A stretch of DNA of 30,293 bases from JBOGZI01 sp050697275 (GTDB lineage Bacteria; Actinomycetota; Thermoleophilia; Solirubrobacterales; 70-9), in NCBI GenBank assembly GCA_050697275.1, contig JBOGZI010000042.1, positions 1-30,293 of the forward strand. The letters are read 5' to 3'. Shown here in pieces: positions 19,762-27,944 of the stretch. The stretch's first letter is position 1, and each line of letters begins with the position of its first letter. A model generated the notes under the pieces. That model ran no database searches, was not told the DNA's origin, and saw only the letters and a program-made list of their open reading frames with translations. The position numbers were made by a program, and so were the translations under genes.

Positions 19762-22212
19762 TTGAGCGGGAGAGGGAAGCTGGTCGGGGGGCTGGTTCGG
19801 CGCCTGCGCTGGGACCTGGGCAGCGAGGAGGCGGATCTCAACTCGCACGACCCGGCCACGATGGCCCGCACCTTCATCTACCTCTACGGGGTCGGCGGCT
19901 GCCTGGTGCTGCTCACCCTGGTGCTCCCTCACGCCGAGGACGGCTCGCCTCCCGGGATCGCCGGACCGGCGATCGGCGCGATCCTCGTCGCGATCCTGAT
20001 CGGCGTCGCCTTCGACCGGACACCGCGATGGGTGTTCATGGCGCTTCCCCCGCTCGGGACGGCCCTGGTCAGCCTCGTCCTCCATTCCTCGGGGGCCACC
20101 TCGATCAGCGTCTACGCCGGCTTCTACTTCTGGGTGGCGCTCTCGGCCTTCTCCTTCTTCAGGCTGCGGGTCGGGCTCCTCAACCTGGTCTGGGTGGGAA
20201 TCGCCTACGCCGCGGTGCTCGCCGCCTCCTCGGGTGCGCAGCTGGTCGAGCTTCGCTGGCTGCTGGTGGTGGGCACGGTGTCGGTCGCCGGCCTGGTGAT
20301 GGCGGCGCTGCGCGCGCGGGTGGAGCGGCTCGTCCACGGCCTCCGCCGCCGCTCGCGCAAGCAGCAGAAGGTCGCCGAGCTGGGCAGGCGCGCCGCCGCC
20401 GGCGCGGACCTCCCCGAGCTCAATTCGCTCGCGGCCCGGGCGGTGACCGAGGCCCTCGAGATCGAGCACGCCGCCGTGTTGCATGCAGCGCCGGGCGGCG
20501 AGGAGCTGCTCCTCAACGCGAGCGAGGGGTGGGGCGAGGAGACGGTGGGTGGGGCGACGGTCACAGGAGAGGACCCGCTGCTGCGGCAAGCGCTGCGCTC
20601 GGCCAAGCCGGTGTCCCTGCACGGCTACGGCGAGCGGCTGGAGGGCGAGCGCGGCTACAGCGGGCCCCTGCTGCGCATCTCGAGCGCACTCGCCGTCTCG
20701 ATCCCGGGATCGGGCGAGCGCTTCGGGGTGCTCGCCGCCTACAGCCCCGCGCCCCGCAGCTTCAGCGAGACCGATGCGGACTTCCTCGAGGCGGTCGCCC
20801 GCGTCCTCGGCGAGGCGATCGAGCGGCGGCGCAGCGAGGAAGAGATGGAGCGCCGCGCGCTTCACGACGAGCTCACCGGTCGCCCCAACCGCACGCTGTT
20901 CATCGATCGGCTCGGCGAGGCGATGATCCGCAGCCACGGCCACGGAGGCGACTCGCTGGTCGCCGTCCTGGTGGTGGACATAGACGACTTCAAGCTGATC
21001 AACGATGGCTACGGGATGAACGCCGGCGACGAGCTGCTCAAGGCGTTCGGTCCGCGGCTGCGGGAGGGCCTGGTGATGACCGACACCGTGGCGCGGCTCG
21101 GGGCCGACGAGTTCGCCGTGCTCTGCGAGGGGGTCGCCGGGGAGAAGCAGGCCATGGAGATCGCGGAGAGGCTGATCACGGCGATCTCCGCGCCCTTCCG
21201 GATCGCCGACGCCAGCTATCGAGTCAGCGCCAGCATCGGCATCTCGCTCTCGACCGGCACCGCCGGCCCCGACCAGCTGATCGCCCACGCGGATGCCGCG
21301 ATGACGGTCGCGAAGGAGCGGAGCCGGGGCCGCTACGAGTTCTTCGACAACGAGCTGAGGGACAAGGTGCGCCTGCGCCTCCAGTTCGAGAGCGCGCTCC
21401 GCGCGGCGCCGGAGGGGGACCAGCTCCACCTGGTGGCGCAGCCGATCGTCTCGCTGCCCGCCCATCAGTTCGTCGGGTCCGAGGTGCTGCTCCGCTGGCG
21501 CCACCCCGACCTCGGACCGGTCTCGCCCGCCGAGTTCATCCCGATCGCCGAAGAGACCGGCGCGATCGTCCCGATCGGCGACTGGGTACTGGAGGAGGCA
21601 TTCCGGCTGGCGGCGCGGCTCCGATCGCAGCCCCGCTCACGGATGCTCCTGCCTCTGCACGTGAACATCTCGGCCCGGCAGCTCGCCCAGACGGACTTCA
21701 ACGCCAATGTCAGGGAGAAGCTGGCACGGACCGGCGCCAGAATCAGGGACGTCGCCTTCGAGATCACCGAGCACGCGCTGCTCGACAACTCCTCCGGCAC
21801 CATCGAGAGGCTGCAGGAGCTGCAGGAGATGGGGGTCCTGATCGTGCTCGATGACTTCGGCACGGGGTACTCGTCGCTCAGCAACCTGAAGAACTTCCCC
21901 CTCGATACGGTCAAGGTGGATCGGCTCTTCGTCGCCAACCTGATCACCGAGCCGAAGGACGAGGCGATCGTCGCCGCGGTGATCGGGATGGCGGATGCCT
22001 TCGCGCTCGACGTCGTCGCCGAGGGGATAGAGACGGTCGATCAGGCCCAGCGCCTGGCGCAGCTCGGCTGCCGCTTCGGTCAGGGCTTCCTGTTCGGGCG
22101 CCCCGTCCCTCCCGACGAGCTGGTGGTGTCGTTGCGCGAGGCCGCTCAGGGCGAGCTCGAGGTTCCGTCGTCGAGCCCGAGCGCCCTCAGGGCCTCCTCC
22201 CTGGACGCGTAG
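19762..22212 (+). CDS. Membrane GGDEF-EAL protein with degenerate cyclase motif
   Basis: An 816-residue paralogue of the protein at 15861-18278. Residues 36-182 hold about six spans, about 200-355 a GAF-like domain, 365-530 GGDEF and 540-790 EAL. The cyclase signature is GADEF (447-451) instead of GGDEF, and the RxxD I-site is missing (VMTD). The EAL side is complete for catalysis: E574 (SEVLLRW), VNISARQ, FEITEH, DDFGTGYSS, TVKVDRLF, AEGIET and QGFLFGRP. The net activity is therefore probably phosphodiesterase, perhaps with weak cyclase. TTG 19762 is preceded by GAGGGA. Its last 67 bases overlap the end of the convergent SnoaL gene. Confidence 0.88.
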   Translation: MSGRGKLVGGLVRRLRWDLGSEEADLNSHDPATMARTFIYLYGVGGCLVLLTLVLPHAEDGSPPGIAGPAIGAILVAILIGVAFDRTPRWVFMALPPLGTALVSLVLHSSGATSISVYAGFYFWVALSAFSFFRLRVGLLNLVWVGIAYAAVLAASSGAQLVELRWLLVVGTVSVAGLVMAALRARVERLVHGLRRRSRKQQKVAELGRRAAAGADLPELNSLAARAVTEALEIEHAAVLHAAPGGEELLLNASEGWGEETVGGATVTGEDPLLRQALRSAKPVSLHGYGERLEGERGYSGPLLRISSALAVSIPGSGERFGVLAAYSPAPRSFSETDADFLEAVARVLGEAIERRRSEEEMERRALHDELTGRPNRTLFIDRLGEAMIRSHGHGGDSLVAVLVVDIDDFKLINDGYGMNAGDELLKAFGPRLREGLVMTDTVARLGADEFAVLCEGVAGEKQAMEIAERLITAISAPFRIADASYRVSASIGISLSTGTAGPDQLIAHADAAMTVAKERSRGRYEFFDNELRDKVRLRLQFESALRAAPEGDQLHLVAQPIVSLPAHQFVGSEVLLRWRHPDLGPVSPAEFIPIAEETGAIVPIGDWVLEEAFRLAARLRSQPRSRMLLPLHVNISARQLAQTDFNANVREKLARTGARIRDVAFEITEHALLDNSSGTIERLQELQEMGVLIVLDDFGTGYSSLSNLKNFPLDTVKVDRLFVANLITEPKDEAIVAAVIGMADAFALDVVAEGIETVDQAQRLAQLGCRFGQGFLFGRPVPPDELVVSLREAAQGELEVPSSSPSALRASSLDA

Positions 22213-22565
22213 ACGTCGAGGCGGACCGCCCGGTTTCCGCGGGCGGTCCAGACCTGTACGAGCTCGAAGAAGGTCTCCTCGCCGCTGCCCTTCGCGCGGC
22301 CGCCGAGGCGCACCGGGACGACGATCCGGTCGCCGGCGTCGATGAACTCGTGCGGCTCCGCGCCGAAGCCGTCGAACTCGCTCTCGAAGACCGATAGCGC
22401 CTCGCGAACCCCGGCGTGCCCCTGATACACGCGGGGCTCACGCGCGAACTCCTCCCACATCCTCCACTCGATCTCGGGGTCGAAGAAGTCGAGGATCGCC
22501 TCGACGCCTCCCGCGTTGTAGGCGGCATAGGCGCGACGGGCGATCTCCAGGTTCTGCTCGGACAA
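22146..22565 (-). CDS. SnoaL-like / NTF2-fold protein, 139 residues
   Basis: The start LEIARRAYAAYNAGGVEAILDFFDPEIEW, Y-x-G-x-x-G in VYQGHAGV, and the ending VRLDVYASREEALRALGL are the classic form of the actinobacterial SnoaL/ketosteroid-isomerase-like family. No catalytic residue can be named and the ligand is unknown. The start is TTG 22565 (TTGTCCGAGCAG), with no clear ribosome site. The C-terminal end overlaps the convergent GGDEF-EAL gene by 67 bases. It is divergent from the rhodanese-like gene. Confidence 0.85.
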   Translation of the reverse strand: MSEQNLEIARRAYAAYNAGGVEAILDFFDPEIEWRMWEEFAREPRVYQGHAGVREALSVFESEFDGFGAEPHEFIDAGDRIVVPVRLGGRAKGSGEETFFELVQVWTARGNRAVRLDVYASREEALRALGLDDGTSSSP

Positions 22566-22691
22566 TCTCGGAAGCCCCGGGGCCCCGGCGGGACCCTCTC
22601 ACCGGTGGCTCCGGCCGGCGACCATACCGGCCCCGGAAGCGGTGACCGGATCATCCCGATTGATTCGAGCCTCAGCGGGTACGCGTTTCCC

Positions 22692-23033
22692 ATGGCGTCC
22701 TCGGACCGAGACAGCGTCAGCGTCGAGGAGGCTCGCCGGCAGATCGCGGGCGAGGGGGCACAGGCGATCGACATCCGCGGCGAGCATGCCTGGCGCGAGG
22801 GCCATGTCCCGGGTGCCCTGCTGATCACGCGGGAGCAGCTCGAAACGAAGATTGAGGAGATCCCGGATGAGGGCCCGGTCTTCGTCGTCGCGGACGAGGG
22901 CGGGGAGGAAGTCGCGGCCACGCTCCGGGAGCGCGGCTACGACGCGGCCGCGATCGAGGGCGGCATGGACGCCTGGAAGGGCGCCGACTTCACCCTGCAG
23001 CCCTCGGAGGACCCGGACCTGCCGGAGCGCTAG
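22692..23033 (+). CDS. Rhodanese-fold protein without active-site cysteine
   Basis: A 113-residue single rhodanese domain: SVEEARRQIAGEGAQAIDIRG, HAWREGHVPGALLI and the closing IEGGMDAWKGADF are standard. Where active rhodaneses have the loop VxxYCxxGxRS, this one has VFVVADEGGEEVAATL; the protein contains no cysteine, so sulfur transfer is not possible. It may bind a ligand or a protein partner. ATG 22692 is chosen from the family N-terminus; the frame is open far upstream. Its TAG shares CTAG with the stop of the convergent 45-residue gene. Confidence 0.85.
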   Translation: MASSDRDSVSVEEARRQIAGEGAQAIDIRGEHAWREGHVPGALLITREQLETKIEEIPDEGPVFVVADEGGEEVAATLRERGYDAAAIEGGMDAWKGADFTLQPSEDPDLPER

Positions 23034-23167
23034 CTGGAGTTCTCGCGCGGGCCGGACCTCTCGCGGCGGCCGCGCAGGTTGGCGACCAGCAGGACGACGA
23101 CGACGGCCCCGACCGGGACCGCGAACACCGCCAGGTCGATCAGGACGTGGCCGGCGTGGGCGACCAT
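23030..23167 (-). CDS. 45-residue single-span membrane peptide
   Basis: The product starts MVAHAGHVLIDLAVFAVPVG, continues with a hydrophobic VVVVLLV stretch and ends in a basic, polar tail (LRGRRERSGPRENSS), so it is one membrane helix with the C-terminus inside by the positive-inside rule. The ATG lies 28 bases inside the end of the large membrane protein gene, with GAGGA just upstream, which implies translational coupling and a shared function. Its two His residues in AHAGH could contact a metal, but that is speculation. Confidence 0.65.
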   Translation of the reverse strand: MVAHAGHVLIDLAVFAVPVGAVVVVLLVANLRGRRERSGPRENSS

Positions 23168-25032
23168 TCCTCGTCCACCTTCTTCGCCGGTCCGACGCCC
23201 GCCGGCTCGGCGCTCTCGTCCGGGGGCCCGCCGCCCAGCCGCTCCAGCCTGGCCAGACCCCAGGCGACCAGGGCGATCAACCCGAAGGAGAGGGCGCCGA
23301 CGAACAGGTAGGCGGCCAGGGTGAGCCAGCCGGGCACGTCGTCCTTCAGCTCGCGCTGCAGGTTCTCCTTGTCGAGCACGAACTCCCGGGTCATGGTCGG
23401 CTGCGCCGGCACCTCCTCGGCCGGGATGGCCGAGTCCTCGGGCATGAAGATCGGCAGCCCCGCGATCCTGCGTCCCTCGTGCAGCCGGAGGGTCGTCTTC
23501 CAGTTGCCGTCCACCGGGATCGGCTCGGCGATTCGGTAGGTCCCGGGCCCCACCTCCTCGAGCTGCTGGACGATGCTCGGATCGCCGCCCTGCCAGCTGG
23601 TCGCCTGGAACCACCAGGCTCCCTCGGCGGCATCCGGTGGGTCCAGCCGGACGATGCCGGTGACGGCGCGCTGGCCCCCGTTGATGCCGGCCTCGGTCTC
23701 CGAGAGCTGGAAGCTGGCGCTGACCGGGCTCCCCTTCTCGGCGGGGATCGCGAAGGCGACCACGGCGACGCCGAGCGCGGCGGCGAGGGGCACCGAGGCG
23801 CGGGGCATCCGCTCGGTCCGCACGACGCCTGGGGTGAGGGTGCGCCCGACGAAACCGCCGACGACGCCGCCGGCCAGCGCGGCGAGGAAGCCGAGGATCG
23901 CCCCCTCTGGGAAGAGGGAGGCGGGCCACTCGTTGACGACCCAGCCCTGGTTCCAGGCCCACTCGCCCGCCAGGCCGATCGTGCCGATGCCGAGGCCGCA
24001 GAGGGCGCCGAAGCCGATCGGGCGCTCGGCGGCGGGGCGGCCGCGGAGCCAGAGGAAGCCGATCGCCTCGACCACCAGGGCCTCGGCCAGATAGAGCGGG
24101 AAGCTGGGGACGGTCTGGTCGAAGAGCGGCCCGACCAGCAGCGCCAGCAGCCCCCGGATCGCGCCGAAGACCAGCACCGCGGCGAGCGCGCCTCCGGGGC
24201 CGATGCGGATCCGCGCGGCGACCAGCGCGACCCCCGCCGCCAGCATGATCAGGATCGGCTGCAGCAGCAGCGAGAACTGCGGGACCGAGAAGTCGAACTC
24301 CGCCTGGAAGGTGGAGAGGGCGACCAGGAAGGCGCCCGCCAGGATGGTCTCGCGGGCGCGGGTCCACCAGGGGAGCGGCCTGCCGGCGGCGCGGCGCTCC
24401 TCGTCACCCTCGACGTGAAGCGCCCAGGCGCCCAGCACCGAGAGCGAGGCGCCGCCGATCAGCATCAGGTGGGTTGGCCCCCACAGCGTCACGTCCTGGC
24501 CGAAGATCCGGTGCCAGACGTCGTCGAGGGGGAAGGCGGAAAGCGAGGCGGCGCCGCAGACCGCGATGATCAGCGCGCCGACCGGCACGTGCCATCCCGG
24601 CGCGATCTCGAGCGAGGTCCGGGTCCGTTTCCGCGGCAGCGCCATTCCCAGCACCCCTGCGAGCAACACCCCGAACAGCCCGGCGAGGATGAAGTAGTGG
24701 GCCGGGTTGGCGAGCGGCCCGGGGTCGCGCCCATCGTCGATGTGCAGGGAGATGTCCCAGTACATCCCGAAGACGGCGATCAGCAGGGTGACGGCGAGGA
24801 AGGTCCCCGGCAGGGCGGCCCAGCCCGGCAGCCGGGTGACCCGCTCGGCGAGATCGGCGAGCTTCCCGGGGAGCGGGAAGCGGCCCGCCTTGTAGAGCAG
24901 CAGCGGCCCCAGCAGCACCACGGTGACGATCGCGGCGGCGATCGTGACGATGATCGCCTCGCCCGTCTCAGCGCCGCCGGCGGGGGCGTCCTCGGCCTGG
25001 GCGAGCAGGGGGATGTGGGCGAGCCCGCTCAC
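23140..25032 (-). CDS. Large polytopic membrane protein, unknown function
   Basis: A 630-residue protein with about twelve spans in residues 25-435, then an outer strand-rich domain (about 440-575: FQLSETEAGINGGQRAVTG, WWFQATSWQGGDPS, TYRIAEPIPVDGNWKTTLRL), one more span near 590 and an acidic tail. Conserved-looking polar spots in the membrane part include YWDISLHIDDGRDPG and NPAHYFILAG, plus LWGPTHLMLIGG, with His residues that could bind metal or heme. I do not recognise a named family. The GTG start overlaps the hydrolase stop as GTGA, and the next gene overlaps its 3' end, so it is in one operon. Confidence 0.8.
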   Translation of the reverse strand: MSGLAHIPLLAQAEDAPAGGAETGEAIIVTIAAAIVTVVLLGPLLLYKAGRFPLPGKLADLAERVTRLPGWAALPGTFLAVTLLIAVFGMYWDISLHIDDGRDPGPLANPAHYFILAGLFGVLLAGVLGMALPRKRTRTSLEIAPGWHVPVGALIIAVCGAASLSAFPLDDVWHRIFGQDVTLWGPTHLMLIGGASLSVLGAWALHVEGDEERRAAGRPLPWWTRARETILAGAFLVALSTFQAEFDFSVPQFSLLLQPILIMLAAGVALVAARIRIGPGGALAAVLVFGAIRGLLALLVGPLFDQTVPSFPLYLAEALVVEAIGFLWLRGRPAAERPIGFGALCGLGIGTIGLAGEWAWNQGWVVNEWPASLFPEGAILGFLAALAGGVVGGFVGRTLTPGVVRTERMPRASVPLAAALGVAVVAFAIPAEKGSPVSASFQLSETEAGINGGQRAVTGIVRLDPPDAAEGAWWFQATSWQGGDPSIVQQLEEVGPGTYRIAEPIPVDGNWKTTLRLHEGRRIAGLPIFMPEDSAIPAEEVPAQPTMTREFVLDKENLQRELKDDVPGWLTLAAYLFVGALSFGLIALVAWGLARLERLGGGPPDESAEPAGVGPAKKVDEEWSPTPATS

Positions 25033-25997
25033 CCGGCCGGCGCGGTTCGCGAGGGCTGCTCCGGCGCGGGTAGCTCCTCTTGGTCCGGCCCGCCCCGGAG
25101 CCGTTCGCGCACCTGCTCGAGGTCGTACTCGAAGGGCTCGGTCTGCTCGACGAAGGCGGTCAGCTGGCGCACGATCCGGTCGGGCGCGTCGAGCATCGGC
25201 CAGTGCCCGGAGCCAGCGATCTCCACGTAGCGGCTCTTCGGCACGATCCGGTGGGCTTTGCGGCCGTGCTCGACCGGGATGATCGGATCGTCGCTGCCCC
25301 AGATGAACAGGGTGGGCATCTGGTCGGCGAGGTAGACGCGGTCGAGGGCGGAGACGCGCTGGCCGTCGGAGTCGATGCAGGAGCGCATCGTGTGGATGAA
25401 GGCCTCGCGGGCCCCCTCCTCGGCGAGCGAGGCGTAGCCCCGCGCGAACTCGCCGAGGTCGGGTCCCGCCTCGAGCCCGAGCTTGCCCGCGACGGTGGCG
25501 ATCGCCTCACCGGCGCGCACCGACCACTCGCGGGCGAGCAGCGGCATCACCCATTCACTTCCCGGCAGCACCGCGGCGCGCAGCAGCGGATGCACCTCCC
25601 GCCCGAGCCCGCCGGACGAGATCAGCGCCATCCGCTCCACGTACTCGGGGAAGAGATAGGAGAACTGCATCGCGATCCCGCCGCCGAAGGAGTGGCCAAC
25701 GACGGTCCCACGCTCGAAGCCGAGCACGGCGAGCAGGTCCCTGATCCCGGCGGCGTAGGCCCCGAGCGAGTAGTCGCCGCGGGGCTTCGCGGAGCGCCCG
25801 TGGCCGAGCATGTCGGGGGCGATCACCGTGTAGCGCTCGGCGAGCCGCGGCATCACCGCGCGCCAGGCGTCCGAGGTGGAGGTGACCCCGTGCAGCAGCA
25901 CCAGCAGCGGGCCGGACCCCGCCGCCTGGAAGCCGACCTTGTGGCCGTGCAGCTCGATCTCCTCGTATGACTCGAGGGCTGCCACTTCCCTAGACAT
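25029..25997 (-). CDS. Alpha/beta hydrolase
   Basis: A 322-residue hydrolase: LLVLLHGVTSTSDAWR (oxyanion loop), VIAPDMLGHGRSAKP, nucleophile VVGHSFGGGIAM (Ser103), LFIWGSDDPIIPVEHG (acid) and IAGSGHWPMLD (catalytic His). This layout is shared by meta-cleavage product hydrolases, epoxide hydrolases and esterases, so the substrate is open; the operon suggests a lipid or ring-cleavage product. ATG 25997 is preferred over 26024 because GGAGG lies eight bases upstream. It follows the acyl-CoA dehydrogenase after 40 bases and overlaps the next gene by four. Confidence 0.88.
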   Translation of the reverse strand: MSREVAALESYEEIELHGHKVGFQAAGSGPLLVLLHGVTSTSDAWRAVMPRLAERYTVIAPDMLGHGRSAKPRGDYSLGAYAAGIRDLLAVLGFERGTVVGHSFGGGIAMQFSYLFPEYVERMALISSGGLGREVHPLLRAAVLPGSEWVMPLLAREWSVRAGEAIATVAGKLGLEAGPDLGEFARGYASLAEEGAREAFIHTMRSCIDSDGQRVSALDRVYLADQMPTLFIWGSDDPIIPVEHGRKAHRIVPKSRYVEIAGSGHWPMLDAPDRIVRQLTAFVEQTEPFEYDLEQVRERLRGGPDQEELPAPEQPSRTAPAG

Positions 25998-26037
25998 CAG
26001 CTGCGCCTCCATCCCGGTGCTCATACCCAGGCTGCAG

Positions 26038-27339
26038 CTATTTGATCTGCATTCCGGAGATCGCGCGCGAGATCACCAAACGCTGGATCTCCGAGGTGCC
26101 CTCGAAGATCGTCCAGATCTTGGCGTCCCGGTGCATGCGCTCGACCGGGAACTCCCGCGAGTAGCCGTTGCCGCCGAGGATCTGGATCGCGCGCTCGGTC
26201 ACCCAGACGGCGACCTCGCCGGACTTCAGCTTCGACATCGAGCCCTCGGCGGCCTCGAAGTCCTTGCCGGCGCGGCCCATCCAGGCGGCCCGGTGAACGA
26301 GCAGCCTGGCGGCGTCGATCTCCATCTTCATGTCGGCGAGGTCGAAGGCGATCGCCTGGTTCTCGATGATCTTGCGGCCGAACGCCTCGCGCTCCTTGGC
26401 GTAGTCGAGCGCGTACTCGTAGGCCGCGCGGGCGATGCCGACCGCCTGCGCCGCGACCGTCGGCCGCGAGAGCTCGAAGGTCTTCATCGCCGCCTGACCC
26501 TTGGCGCTCTTGCCCTCGCGTGCCTTGGCGAGGCGCTCGTCGAGCTTCTCCTTGCCGCCGAGCAGACAGGAACCGGGCACCCTGACGTCGTCGAAGTGGA
26601 CGTCGGCCGTGTGGCTGGCGCGGATCCCGTGCTTCAGCACCTTGGCCCCCTGCTCGCAGCCCTTGGTGCCGGGCGGGACGACGAAGGCGGCGTGGCCGCG
26701 GGCGCCCAGCTCGCGGTCCACCGAGGCGATCACGACATGGACGTCTGCGATGCCCCCGTTGGTCGCCCAGGCCTTCTGGCCGTTGATCACCCACTCGTCG
26801 TTGGCCTCGTCGTACTTGGCCGTGGTCCGGTAAGCCGAGACGTCCGAGCCGGCGTCCGGCTCCGAGGCGCAGAAGGCGGCGACCTTGACGTCCTCGGGGG
26901 TGCCGAAACACTGCGGGACCCACTCGACCATCTGCTCGGGGGTGCCGGAGCCGTAGATCCCGGCCACCGCGAGGGTGGTGCCGAAGATCGCCATGCCGAT
27001 CCCCGCGTCGCCCCAGAAGAGCTCCTCGTTGACGATCGGGAAGGTGAGCCCGGAGGGATCGGCCCAGAACTGCGCGATCGACTCGAACCCGTAGAGGCCG
27101 ATCTTGGCGGCCTCCTCGACGATCGGCCAGGGGAACTCCTCCTTCTCGTCCCATTCGTGCGCGGCGGGCCGCACCACCTGCTCGGCGAAGCCGTGCGCCC
27201 AGTCGCGGATGTCCTGCTGGTCCTGGGAGAGCTCCATCGAGAACGGGCTCTCCGAGACCTCGATCCCGAGGCCCTCGCTCAGCTGCTCGACGTCAGCGGC
27301 GCCGTTCTCCTCGGCGGTTGTCTTGTCCTTGGTGGCCAT
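26038..27339 (-). CDS. Acyl-CoA dehydrogenase
   Basis: A 433-residue flavoprotein that introduces an alpha-beta double bond into an acyl-CoA. Visible motifs are FCASEPDAGSDVSAYRTTA (FAD and substrate loop), WVINGQKAWATNGG, GIRASHTADVHFDDVRVP, REAFGRKIIENQAIAFDLADM, ILGGNGYSREFPVERMHRDAK and the C-terminal IFEGTSEIQRLVISR with Glu413 at the place of the MCAD-type base. The first 35 residues are an acidic extension (ATKDKTTAEENG) not usual in the family. It sits 26 bases after SCP2 in the same operon. The chain length or sterol preference cannot be told. Confidence 0.93.
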   Translation of the reverse strand: MATKDKTTAEENGAADVEQLSEGLGIEVSESPFSMELSQDQQDIRDWAHGFAEQVVRPAAHEWDEKEEFPWPIVEEAAKIGLYGFESIAQFWADPSGLTFPIVNEELFWGDAGIGMAIFGTTLAVAGIYGSGTPEQMVEWVPQCFGTPEDVKVAAFCASEPDAGSDVSAYRTTAKYDEANDEWVINGQKAWATNGGIADVHVVIASVDRELGARGHAAFVVPPGTKGCEQGAKVLKHGIRASHTADVHFDDVRVPGSCLLGGKEKLDERLAKAREGKSAKGQAAMKTFELSRPTVAAQAVGIARAAYEYALDYAKEREAFGRKIIENQAIAFDLADMKMEIDAARLLVHRAAWMGRAGKDFEAAEGSMSKLKSGEVAVWVTERAIQILGGNGYSREFPVERMHRDAKIWTIFEGTSEIQRLVISRAISGMQIK

Positions 27340-27365
27340 GCTCTCTGAGTCTCCTTTGTCTCCGC

Positions 27366-27833
27366 CTAGGCGGTCGGAATTCGGAAGAAGGAGGTGAGCC
27401 GGCTGGCGAGCATCACGTCGCCCTCCAGCTTCAGCTTGCCGGTCATGAACAGGGTCGGCCCCGAGGCCTTGTTGGCGGCGAGCTTCAGGAAGTCCACCGG
27501 CCCGACCTTGATCGTCACGTTCGGATCTCGCCCCGGATCGTCCGAGGCGGTGCACCTGCCGTCCTCGAAGACCACCTGGTAGTGGTCGTAGCCCCCGCCC
27601 TGGTCCTCGGGGCGGTCGAGGATCTTGAAGTGGACGACGGCGTTCGTGCCGCCGATCTTCTCGGGCTCCACGTGGTCGGCCATGCGACCGAAGATCTGGT
27701 CGAGCACCTGCTTGCGCTGCGGCCCGTTGATCACCGCCGCGATCTCCTCGTCCGAGGACTCGGCGATCAGCTGGGCGAAGTGCTCGGGCTCGACCTGCTT
27801 GAGGTTGGCGACCGCCTGCTCCGCGTCCGGCAT
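27366..27833 (-). CDS. SCP-2 sterol-transfer family protein
   Basis: A 155-residue protein: a short helical N-terminus, then GRMADHVEPEKIGGTNAVVHFKI, YDHYQVVFEDGRC, DPNVTIKVGPVDFLKLAANK and SGPTLFMTGKLKLEGDVMLA, which is the standard run of SCP2 strands and the closing helix over the hydrophobic tunnel. Such proteins bind fatty acyl or sterol ligands and are often paired with acyl-CoA enzymes, as here. AGGAGG lies seven bases before the ATG. It is the first gene of the minus-strand operon, with the tandem operators at 27906-27944 directly upstream. Confidence 0.92.
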   Translation of the reverse strand: MPDAEQAVANLKQVEPEHFAQLIAESSDEEIAAVINGPQRKQVLDQIFGRMADHVEPEKIGGTNAVVHFKILDRPEDQGGGYDHYQVVFEDGRCTASDDPGRDPNVTIKVGPVDFLKLAANKASGPTLFMTGKLKLEGDVMLASRLTSFFRIPTA

Positions 27834-27905
27834 CTCTCAGCCTCCTTTCTGCACCGGGGCCCGCCGGCCCCGGGGTGGGGGCACAGCGCCTCCCGGCGCC
27901 TGGAC

Positions 27906-27944
27906 TTGCTACCCACAGTAGCAAATTGCTACCCTCAGTAGGAA
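27906..27944. promoter_or_regulatory. Two tandem TetR-type operators
   Basis: TTGCTACCCACAGTAGCAA (27906-27924) is a perfect 7-5-7 inverted repeat and TTGCTACCCTCAGTAGGAA (27926-27944) is a second copy with one mismatch, 20 bases further on. The second ends on the first base of the regulator's start codon, so the message is probably leaderless and self-repressed. The pair lies between the TetR gene and the SCP2 operon, which should be its second target. Confidence 0.8.

Noticed and set aside
23030..24367. 445-codon minus-strand frame across the membrane-protein gene
   Set aside because: Only the last 45 codons are credible (own ribosome site, membrane helix). The rest is Arg/Pro-rich shadow of the 630-residue gene.
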